Position numbers and translations under genes: made by a program
Notes under the pieces: model-generated
The model's database searches: none
What the model saw: the letters and a program-made list of their open reading frames with translations, nothing else
Told to the model about the DNA's origin: nothing
In this document: positions 13,020-22,840 of the stretch, in pieces
Layout: the number at the start of each line of letters is the position of its first letter
Position numbering within the stretch: the stretch's first letter is position 1
NCBI GenBank assembly: GCA_951217055.1
Contig: OX578282.1
Location: 29,037,157 to 29,101,156, forward strand
DNA from: Gerris lacustris
Lineage: Eukaryota > Arthropoda > Insecta > Hemiptera > Gerridae
Direction: 5' to 3'
DNA length: 64,000 nt

Positions 13020-13110
13020 GAGCAAACTTATAATTAAATAGGGGCAAGCAAACTTATAATTAAATAAGCTCCGCCCCCTACTCGCTTCGCTCGTCAAACC
13101 CCAAAAAGGC
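13020..13110. repeat. Local direct repeat with CG-rich tail
   Basis: 'agcaaacttataattaaata' occurs twice in tandem, followed by 'cccctactcgcttcgctcgtc', whose minus strand reads 'gacgagcgaagcgag'. That resembles the palindromic words found near ends of arthropod repeats. Class unknown. Confidence 0.45.
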
Positions 13111-14559
13111 CGCTGCCCAGTATAAAGTATTAGAATTAGAATTATTTTAAGTCTATTTACTATGATTGATTATAATTATTATAAAAATATATTTGCACCT
13201 AGTGGAAGTTTAAGGAATTAAATGACAAATTTCAAATCAAAGTACCGCATTTGTCTGCTAGGATAGCTTACCTCTTGCCTCTTAAAATGTCACAGTTCCC
13301 TTGATATTCCGCTCAGCACAGTCTCCTCCCCCTTACCGGCCTCTTCTCGGCGGGTATCTCCCAACTCTCTCTTACACACAGTTTAGTATATATCACTCTC
13401 ACTGAACTTGCTTGTTTACAAAACTTTTTTAATAATATAGATATTTAGTCTGCCACATAGTGCAGAAAGTATCTTCCACACGTCGTATCATTGAAAGTGT
13501 AGTTTTTTGGTTTGATTTTCATCAAAGCAATATCATGTTTTTTGCACATATAAATTTTGGTCTTTGAATTTTATTTATCACGCATAGATAATATTATAAT
13601 AATTTAGCAATAAATTAACCATACAAAAATCAATAAACTATTACTATTATAAATATACCTATGTATGAATTAGTTTGAAAGTTTCAAAAGTTAATAAATA
13701 TGTTAAAGAATGAAAGAGAATTAGTTTTAGGTTAAATGTCACAACTAGTAAATAATATAATATATATTTTCGTTCAAAGTTTGACAGCCTTTATAATTAA
13801 GAAGAGAAAAAAGGTTGAGCGTATTAACATTTAGCTATTTATTTATTCAAATTCAAGCGATCATTTTTACATAAATAAAAAAAAGAAACAGTTTCTCTAG
13901 TTCATTATGAAAATTAATGTATCTGTGTTAATTCAATACTGACAGTAAAACTTGAGTTTAGTCGAGTAATCTAAACAAATGATTACTAACATTTGTCTAC
14001 TGATTAAAAAATAATAATATGCTGAATAAGATTAGTATCGATCTGTCACATGAAAAAACATTCGAATTACTGAAATAACCATGTTTTTTTTAATAAATTT
14101 GTTGTTTTTTGCTACAACTGAATAAATATATTACTGGTTCGACCAGTTATGACATTTTTACCTTGATGTAAAGAAGGAAAAAAATCTGAAACGTTGTTTC
14201 ATTTGAATAAAATACAGAGGTAGAGTAAAGTTTGTAATGTCGATAAAATTTAAATGTACACATTTACACCGACTGGTTTTAATCAACTTTACAAGCAATT
14301 AACTTGTCGACAATCATATCGCAACTAATTAAAATTGGAATAATTCTTGTAACCCCCTTCATTTTTTCCTACAATAATTGGCCATGTTTGGAGTTTGGTT
14401 AATAGAGTAGGTATACATAGATTAGCCATATTGAAGGTTAGGACTTCTAACTCCATCTTTTTGTATAGATCAATTGGCCATATTTGTGGTCACGTCTATA
14501 GGCATTCTGATTATAATTCTTCCTACCGAATAGTGATGTGGAACATAATAAAATGGTAG
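13111..14559. other. Unannotated stretch
   Basis: AT-rich, with a more balanced patch at 13240-13420 lacking coding or repeat signatures I can name. Confidence 0.5.
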
Positions 14560-15600
14560 TGCGTGAAGTCTCACGTAAAAAGGGTTTCAAGGGTTTCGTT
14601 GGTGTTGTAAACATGAAATTAGTAGTTGGGGGGGGGGGGGGGAATTTGGATGTTTTTGACAAAATGGCGTAGAAAATTAACGCTTTCCACAAGTGTTATA
14701 TATTTTTGTACTCTACTCTTCAATACCTTTCACTTGATACCCCACTCAAAATTTTGAAAAAATATTTTTTTCCCCGTGACAGCAATTAGCCGCCATCTTG
14801 GATTCCCAGTTAATCCAACCAAGTTGCTATTCTTATTTTTTCTTTGGCCCATCAGACTGCACATTTTGCATATTTTTCTATATTTTTAGTAAGAGCGGAA
14901 ATATAGTTTTAGGGGGGGGGGGGGGGGGGGGACAACAACCTAATTTTCGATGTTTTTTGACAATATGGTGGGAAAAATTAAACGCTTTCTACAAGTGTTA
15001 TATATTTTTGTAATCTACTCTTCAATACCTTTCATTTGATACCTCACTCAAAATTTTAAAAAAATATTTTTTTTCCCGTGACATCAATCAGCCGCCATAT
15101 TGGATTCCCAGTTAATCCGACTAAGTTGCTATTCTTATTTTTTCTTTGGCCCATCAGACCGCACATTTTGCATATTTTTCTATATTTTTAGTATGAGCGG
15201 AAATACGATTTTAGGGGGGGGGACACGCAAAATTTGATGTTTTTTGACAAAATGGCGCCGAAAATTGTACACTTTCCCTAAGTGATATATATATTTGTAA
15301 TGTACTCTTTAATACCTTTCATTTGATACCCCACTTGAAATTTTAAAAAAATATTTTTTTCGCATGACGTGAGTTATCCGCCATTTTGGATTTAAACAGC
15401 TGATAATTTTGAGTTCGCTATATTTTTCCTATGTGCGCGTCAAAACGATCTTTATTATTGGAAAGTTTCACGTTTCTATCTCTTTTTATTCAAAAGTTAT
15501 TGGAACCGTACAGAGTGACAGACAGACAGACAGACAGACACATGAACGAAACTATAAGGGTCTCTTTTTTTGGTTTTACCAACGAAACCCTAAAAAACCA
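14560..15600. repeat. Three-unit ~300 bp tandem repeat with poly-G and (GACA)n
   Basis: Three diverged units share the order poly-G, 'tttttgacaa.atgg.g', 'ctctt.aatacctttca.ttgatacc', 'ccgccat.ttggatt' and 'ttctttggcccatcaga'. Successive poly-G runs start near 14628, 14912 and 15214, giving periods of roughly 284-302. After the last unit come 'cgtttctatctctttt' and a (GACA)n tract at 15516-15542. It looks like a transposable element with internal tandem expansion. Class unresolved. Confidence 0.75.
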
Positions 15601-15789
15601 TAGAAACATTTTCACTTTTCTTTTATATACAGGTTGATTGGCGATATATGTACAAAAATAAATGGGGTGATTCTAAACATCATTGGCTACAAAAAACGTC
15701 ATATAATCCATGGATCTATTCTCAACCGTTTTCCCACAAGGTCAAAATTTATGATTTTTTTAAGACCGAGCAACTCGAGAAGTTAGTTA

Positions 15790-15855
15790 AAAATCGATTG
15801 CAAGATTTGTACTGGACAAACAAACAAACAAACAAGAAAGCAAGCTAATAAAAAC
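15790..15855 (+). repeat. Family E repeat tail, copy 1
   Basis: 'gcaagatttgtac.ggacaaa' plus (CAAA)n and 'agaaagcaagctaataaaa' recurs almost identically at 16496-16562. The shared endpoint suggests the 3' terminus of a mobile repeat. Confidence 0.65.
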
Positions 15856-16495
15856 ATAGTAAATAATTACAAGATAAAAATAACTTTTTATATACTACGT
15901 TTTTTAATTTTCTTTTGAATCATAATATGTAATGTTAATAATATAATTTTTATTGTTATAAATAGTACCGAATTTATTTACTTCACACAAATGACAACCA
16001 TTTAGAGAGCTGATCTTAAACCTATAAAAGGACAAATCTTTGACCAACGGATCTCACCAACACCGAATCTAAACCGTGGCCATCGATATGGCCCTGTGTA
16101 GGGGAGGGTAAAGAAGAAAAATAAGTACAAGTAAAGAAGTACAGATGTAGAAAATATGAACCTATATCTAGTGCACAAGTGTAGACAAACCTGGTTGTCA
16201 TAGGTCAATTAATTTATTTCTTTATTTACTTATTCTTTTTAGCTGTCATTTAATGTTTACCTCTTAATATAAAATCATAAATTTGATACCCGTCATTATG
16301 AAGATCGTAAAAATATGGGATACGTCAAAACAAATAAAATAACTTGCGGATTTTTTCCGAACTAACTTTCCATACAGCAAAATTTGCTGAAAACGAATTA
16401 AATTCTGCTGAAAGATGGTTATAAGTATTAAAATAATGCATTGTCATCGTGTTCTGAGCTATTCTAAAAGTTTCAAGTGCCTAGCTATTCGGGAT

Positions 16496-16562
16496 GTTAG
16501 TCAAAAATCGTTTGCAAGATTTGTACCGGACAAACAAACAAACAAGAAAGCAAGCTAATAAA
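16496..16562 (+). repeat. Family E repeat tail, copy 2
   Basis: Second copy of the tail at 15790-15855; it differs by a few substitutions and one fewer CAAA unit. Confidence 0.65.
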
Positions 16563-16952
16563 ATAACCGTGTTTATTGTTGCTATTGTTGAATTACAGGT
16601 GAATAAATAATTAAAAGCATATTAAAAGAAGCAAGATTGGTTTAGTATGCTCACCTTTTTCTACTCTTAAATACCTTTAAAACTATGTATTACATGCCTT
16701 TCTGATTAAAACCTTTATTTTTAGTTGTCTGTCATAGTGGACCTTCTCTGTGGCTGTGAGTAGCACGAGTAGCATAAGATGCAGCGGACCACGCACATTC
16801 AACAAACCAGAGCAGAACATATTCTTTAAAAAATGTGGGAGAAGTAAAAATGCAGAAGTCATGTTTTTAACGACTTCCTTCAAACACGGAGCACAATGTG
16901 AGCTTGAACTTTTCTTCAAGCTTTCAGCGGTTGTAACATTACATCAACACGT

Positions 16953-17240
16953 TTGGGCCAAGTGAATATAAAATTTCTATCGACATTGGAAAAAAAACAA
17001 CACCTTGAAGTGAATGCTGCTATTTTCCTCGACTCCAATGTCATACCCGAGCAGACCACCGAGACAGGAAAGAGCTTCCTTGCCTCTCTATATGGAGGCA
17101 ACTATAAAATCCAAAACCTCAACGACCTACGGTTCCAGATGTTTCCGAAGGCAGCAACAAAAACGTCTTTCAACTTTGCTAAATTGCCTTCAAATCAGGA
17201 TGATGAGCAATTTCACTCTCTGCGGACGACATCGCCATAG
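16953..17240 (+). pseudogene. Fragment of a transposon-associated protein gene
   Basis: The frame encodes about 95 residues with an internal coding-like block: 'LEVNAAIFLDSNV' (about residues 19-31), 'SFLASLYGG' (about 41-49), 'LNDLRFQMF' (about 56-64) and 'KLPSN..DEQFHSLR' (about 77-91). This resembles, from my general knowledge of arthropod proteomes, a widespread uncharacterised domain with '..LYGG..LxxLRyxxF..LPPT..A..FHSLR' that occurs in many copies and is probably of transposon origin. The fragment starts without its usual N-terminal part, ends abruptly after 'SLRTTSP' and has no promoter or intron signals. I call it a relic; the family name is not certain. Base composition is closer to coding than the neighbours. 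Confidence 0.45.
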
Positions 17241-17250
17241 CCTATCTTAA

Positions 17251-17709
17251 GATCATAGAGACGTTGGATTAACTATTTATATCTCTAACTAACTATAGCC
17301 GGATCGGCACACTTCTCGCGCCTTCTAGAAGTTGGTGCTTTGTGAAAAATAATTAAAACAATATAATTAATATATCTTTATTGTTACATAATTTCTTATT
17401 TAGTACAAGTAGGTATTTTTTTTTATGCTTATTTTTAAATTTATTTATCTAAATTAAATATATGTCCAGCTGTTTTTTTTTGTTTTTTTTTTTGTTTTTG
17501 TTTTTCATTATAAATTAATTTAACCATCAATTTTTATATTTATCTACTTCACAGTTCGGTACTATTTAGTTTAGATAATGCGTTTTGTTTAACTGTAATA
17601 AGTACCTATATATTTTTAATTAAAAAGGAAATTATGAAATCAATTTAACTTCAATATTTTTTATTTTATAATTTTCTATATTCGTATTGAATTACCCTTT
17701 AATCTAATT
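17251..17709. other. AT-rich unannotated stretch
   Basis: Includes T-rich runs at 17463-17505. No gene seen. Confidence 0.55.
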
Positions 17710-17910
17710 TATTCTTCAGTCTTCCTTAGGTCTATAGGGCATTAATAAAGTTTATTACTACTCCATGTCTGGCTATATTTCACCTCCTTTGAGGCATCCT
17801 CAATCTTCTTTTAGGCCTGAGGATGCCTCAAAGGAGGTGAAATATAGCCAGACATGGAGTAGTAATAAACTTTATTAATGCCCTATAGACCTAAGGAAGA
17901 CTGAAGAATA
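17710..17910. repeat. Near-perfect palindrome, 92-bp identical arms
   Basis: Arms 17711-17802 and 17818-17909 are exact reverse complements as I read them, with a 15-nt loop; one more base pair closes the outside. A transcript would form a continuous duplex hairpin. Arms without a single mismatch imply very recent inversion-duplication, gene conversion or a foldback artefact of sequencing or assembly. No ORF, and no clear target duplication. It abuts the Family C tandem repeat. Confidence 0.92.
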
Positions 17911-17916
17911 TTTATA

Positions 17917-18495
17917 ATTTTCAATTATTCTATTTTATACTACCTTCAATTTTTAATTTTAGGCACAATGATTCTATGTACCAAATTTCAGATCTCTAAG
18001 TCCACTGGAAGCTAAGATAATAGTATCTGATTAAATCCTAGATAGCTGTCATATGTTTGAAGTGGAAGTACCTTTAATTTTCTTCTTTAGCTTCTATAAG
18101 TCTATGTATCAAATTTCAAATCTCTAGGTCCACTGGAAGCTGAGATAATAGTATGTGATTAAATCCAAGATGGTGGCTATAATCAAAGATTGCGGCCATT
18201 TGCTGAAGTAAAAGTACCTTTAATTTTCTTCTTTAGCTTCTATAAGTCTATGTACCGAATATCAGATCTCTAGGTCCACTTGAAGCTGAGATAATAGAAT
18301 GTGAATAAATCCAAGATGGCGGCTATACTTCAATATGGTGGCCATATATCGAAATCAAAATGGCCGAACTATTCTATTTATGGTACACTCCATGTATTTA
18401 CCAAATTTTAAAGCTCTATGTCAATGGGAAGTAGGAGAATTAGTGATCAGTCAGTCAGTCAGTCAGTCAATCACTGTCACTCTTAGTTTTATATA
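17917..18495 (+). repeat. Family C repeat: ~140 bp tandem units plus (CAGT)n
   Basis: Units share 'ttctataagtctatgta.c.aat.tcag', 'atctctaggtccact.gaagctgagataatag' and 'ccaagatgg.ggctat'. The 'tccact' word recurs near 17999, 18129 and 18276. The block ends in a (CAGT)n tract (about 18450-18475) and 'ttttatatatatagat'. This is the architecture of a mobile repeat with internal minisatellite; class unresolved. Confidence 0.75.
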
Positions 18496-18930
18496 TATAG
18501 ATAACAGAGCTAAAATAGTGATAAAACTAATATTGGATTTACGATCTATATTTCAAATTACAGAGCTGCGGAGCAATTGCGGGAAACGATGTGACCCAAC
18601 TGGGAATAGAAAACCACAATTTCATTTCCCAGTAGGATCACAGTTCTAGGACGCGTGGAAGCTTTGTTCACGCTAATTGACATATACAATTTATAAATTT
18701 ATTACAGTTCAAAGTAATTTTTAAGTATTAAGGAGAATGCTATAAACAGTTGTGTGGCCAATGAGGCCATGATATTGTTAATTGTTCGTTTTCTTGGGGT
18801 CTAAGTTCCGACTAGTAATTTTCTATTTCCCCACTCTCCCTCTTTAACTACTAATTTATCAGCTATTATCTTGGAAGAATAAATAATAAATATAATGCTT
18901 GGCTTTTATCCAAACAGTAGATAATATTTT

Positions 18931-20820
18931 CAGGGGCGTACCTAGGGGGGGGGATATGGGGGATCAATCCCCCCCCCGAAATTTAAAAAAAAAAAATCCT
19001 CTTGTAAATAATAAAACTATTTTTATACCTTACGACATTATAAAAATGCATCCTGTCTGTCTTTCAGTAACTATCATATTATCATCTAATCATGATCAAC
19101 TATTTTCTTAATATTCGGTATAGTCTATTGAATGAAAGCCAAGCGCGCGATCCTTAGTTTATTGACAAACAACATTCTCTTACACTAGACGTTAGCGACC
19201 AAATATTTGAAAATGAAAAAAACTCTTTGGCGTGATACCGCGTATTTAAAGAATTCCCAGCAATTTAAAATAAAGACCAGTCGAATAGTACACTATACAT
19301 CGATAAAATCGCAAACTAACGGCTACTTCTAATTTTTTAATATGTTGTCAGGAGCACTACCAGTAGTGTATATCCGATTTTGCAGCTTCCAAAGATCTGT
19401 GCTAACTTTGTGGTACTCGAAATTTTCGCACTTGTTGCGGTTTTTTGTTCTTCCATCTCCTAAACTATGAGTTTCTTTTCATGTAAACAATTCATTTATG
19501 TTTTTAAAGTAGAGTAAATTTCCTACAAGTTGAGGCCAGAACCAGCTATGTACGACCAATAGTTACCAAGATACAATCCTCCAAAAATTGGCAATTTTTT
19601 CCAAAAAAAAAAGTGAAATTTTAAGATTTGGTCATCTTTTGACCCCGAAATCGAGGAAAGTACTCATTTTACTGGTAAAGTCATAGGGAGAGATGTTGTA
19701 GCAAATGTAATTAGCTTTAATTGAAGCGAGCTTCTTACATTTAACAAACTATGCATCTTGTCTGTCTGTCAGTAACGTTTACGAGTCCGACGATAACTCG
19801 AGTAATAGTTGACCGATTTAGTTGAAATTTGGTATACATGTTCCTCTTACTAATACTGAGGCTAAGTTCGTTGGACAACGTTATCAGTCCAAGAGTTCGC
19901 GCGCAACGCTCGCGTAAACGTGAACATAAAATTTAAAATTGGAATTTCAGGATGGGAAAAGATTATAATATCAACTACTCGATGAGACGATCATTTTTTA
20001 ATAATAATTATAATTTGATTTAGTTCATTTCTTAGTAAAACCAACAGCAACACGGCTATGAAGTAATAAAGATCGTGAAAACTATAAAAACAGATCTAAA
20101 CCTTTAAAATAGAGAAAGCAACATTTTTGTAGATTTCTTTTGTTCTAACGTAACGATTTTAAAAAACTTAATATACATCGTCTATAGTACAATTGAAATA
20201 GGCATGTAAAATTTCAACTTGATACAAGCAGAAGTTTTTGTGTAGCGAAGTGATAGTTTATAATAATAGATTAAAAGCTACTGCGGGCGGTTAAGATTGT
20301 TATAGGCGTTAGGCATGTAGTTATATAGGAAGTAAAAAATAAATAAATACATACTTCCACTTATCTACAACTATGACATTAATCATGATAAGTAAATTCC
20401 TTAATATTCATTATTCATAGCAATACGCTCGCTGCAATGATAGAGCCACGCGATGCCTAGTTTGAACACAGAACGACGTCTGTGATGATAGTTTCATCAC
20501 AATGCTCAAAAATCCAAAAAATGGGAAAACTACATTTACAAATCGTTATATAGAGATTTTCGTCGTAAAAAGTTCGTTATAATGAGGGCCGACTGTATTT
20601 CTCTCTTAAACTCCAGGGTGTAGACACACACTTACAAATGTTGTATTCACACTTTTTAAATGCTCAGAAAAGCGTTAAATTAACGTATTAAGAAGTCTAA
20701 ATTTCCAAATTTTTCCGGGGAAGGGCCCCCGGACCCCCCCCCCCCCCCCCCTTGCGTGTTGGTACTATATAAATATTCATGTATATCCCCCCCCGAAAAA
20801 AAATCCTGGGTACGCCACTG
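18931..20820. mobile_element. hAT-type DNA transposon, 1.89 kb, non-autonomous
   Basis: Terminal inverted repeats are CAGGGGCGTACCTAGG on the left and CAGTGGCGTACCCAGG (minus strand) on the right. They are flanked by a perfect 8-bp target duplication, AATATTTT (18923-18930 and 20821-20828). Both features define hAT elements. G- or C-rich stretches lie just inside each end, including an 18-base C run at 20734-20751. No transposase reading frame survives. A Family F repeat lies inside. Confidence 0.9.
19745..20235 (+). repeat. Family F repeat inside the hAT element
   Basis: Contains 'cttgtctgtctgtcagtaacg', 'gaccgatttagttgaaattt', 'cattggacaacgttatcag' variants and 'cgcgcaac.ctcgcgtaaacg'. The same order occurs at 51690-52050, so it is a dispersed repeat. 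It was either captured by the hAT element or inserted into it. Confidence 0.7.
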
Positions 20821-20828
20821 AATATTTT

Positions 20829-21719
20829 ATATCTTTTATTTGTCACTATTTCTATATCTTTATGTGTAGTGTATAAAGTGATAGTTCAAATATAATACTT
20901 TTCTTAGCCTGTAAATGAACATTAAACAAAAAAACAAAAATTTCTACTATTTACTATTAAAAAATACTATTTAATTTTTAAAAATAATATTACGCTTAGT
21001 ATGCTTTTTATATACTTCTTGTTGACTCAATACATGTTTATAATTATGACAATAACTACATAAAACAATTCAAATACTATTGACTGATTTGAAATGGCAG
21101 CTAAATAAGGCCACTCCTTCCCTCACTATAATTATAGAGAATAAAATAAAATCATTGTTTCTGGTATAACAATTTCTCATCAATATTGATGTCTGCCATG
21201 AAGGAATTTTATGAAATTTGATCTTTAAGTGGGAAATAAGGGGAAAATAAAATAAAACATAACCCACTCCGTAACAAAGTACGGAAATCCAGCTAGTAAT
21301 ATCTAATAAGAAACCGAAAATGAACAAGTTCATCGCCACTATAACTTAAAGAAAAACATCCATAAGAATTTGACCTGCATACTTTTTTCTTCTCTAAATG
21401 CACTTTTGAATTAACACAGTAAACATCAGAATATATGATGAAGGCTGAATTTGATCAGCTGACACCAGTCAATTGTTATAAATACATCCATTCTGTGGGA
21501 AGACGTTTGATTATTGAACTACACATCTACAGTGATATATTATGTAATTATAATTGAACTGCACTAGAAAAAAAAATACATTGTTTACATTAAGAAGTTT
21601 ATATTTGTGCACTGTGCACTTTATTGTGAGTAAGCACTTTTCTCCAATTATTAAAATAATGTATATTTATTATTTTAAAAAAAGCTTGAAGAAGTAATAA
21701 TAAGTTAAAAGAAGCCTTT
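20829..21719. other. Unannotated; possible TATA box near 21477
   Basis: AT-rich. 'ttataaataca' at about 21476-21486 has the form of a TATA box, with 'ctgtgggaagacg' downstream. No initiator or first exon can be identified with confidence. Confidence 0.35.
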
Positions 21720-22840
21720 CGGTCACTGAACTTTAACCCTTCTCTATCGTAGTTCGACAATTTGTAAAGTTACCGACGTGCGCAATACTTTATACTTAGC
21801 AGGTAGATTACATGTAAGAGCCACTTTGTAAGATAATCTTGGTCACTTTTTCATGGGATTTACCATCATAAACTATTTTTAAAATGAGTGTACTTTTCTA
21901 GTCATCCGCTTTAACAAGTGAGAAGGGGTCAGTGAACTATTCTTGAAGACCTGTCACAGACTTCATGTATGCGGTAGGTTAGAAGTAAAAGTTAAAAAAG
22001 TATCCTTTGAAAAGAAATTATCTAAATAGGTAACACTCGTCCGTTTTCCAAGAAAAGTGTAAGGTTCATACTGAGGTGGTGGTCTGAAAATAACAATTTA
22101 ACAGAAATCTCTTATTCTTATCCTAATCTTATAATGTTGGCTGTCAAATTTTTCTTCAGGATCCTTCATTCTTCTATTATAGTTATTTTCCACTGACGGC
22201 GGTATTTTTGGAAAGGCCGGATAAACGGGAAATCCTATTTGGAGAAGTGTCAGAGGCGCAAGCTTTAATCATCTTCGGTCACGTGGAAGTCCCTTAAGGC
22301 AAGATAATACTAAAGAGGCTTTGGTTTTTCGGAAGATGAAGAGATGGAGGATTTACAAGAAGAAGATTTGTGGTAAAGTAACTAAAGAAAGAAGGTAAAA
22401 CCAGGCTGGTTAATCCTTAAGGACATCTCTTCGTAAAAGTTCCATTGATTGAATCCTTATTTAAAGGGCGATGAACTTAAAGAATGGTATATACACTATG
22501 TTTGGCCAGGACCAGGTCGACGAACTTCTCCGGAAAACACGTAAGGGTGGTGAATGAAATAACTAGATTTCAAAAAAAAGGAAAAATATTTACTCGGGTA
22601 AATGTCCTCTTCATAACGATAAAGTTCAAAATTGTAACAAAACTTCTGACCTTTGTGGTATCTATTTGAGATTAAGCTTCGTCATAAAAACAATTATACA
22701 TTTAATATTTCTGTCAAATGGTGTATATTAAATCAGCATGATAAGTTGATAATATTTTCTAAATACCATTCTTTTAGGTCAATGAACTAGCAACAAAATA
22801 AACAAGCAAATGTTTTGCAAAAGGAAAAGGTCGATGAACT
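21720..22840 (+). promoter_or_regulatory. Cluster of six EcRE-like inverted-repeat motifs
   Basis: Six 13-mers resemble AGGTCA-N-TGAACT: 21720 CGGTCACTGAACT, 21926 GGGTCAGTGAACT, 22465 AGGGCGATGAACT, 22514 AGGTCGACGAACT, 22776 AGGTCAATGAACT and 22828 AGGTCGATGAACT. The ecdysone receptor/USP response element is a 1-bp-spaced inverted repeat, RGKTCANTGAMCY. The sites at 21926 and 22776 match fully, 21720 and 22828 have one mismatch, and the other two have two. All six face the same way, which a palindromic binding site would not require. They could instead be remnants of one diverged repeat or coding unit (V-x-E-L in one frame). No gene is visible beside them. Confidence 0.35.
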
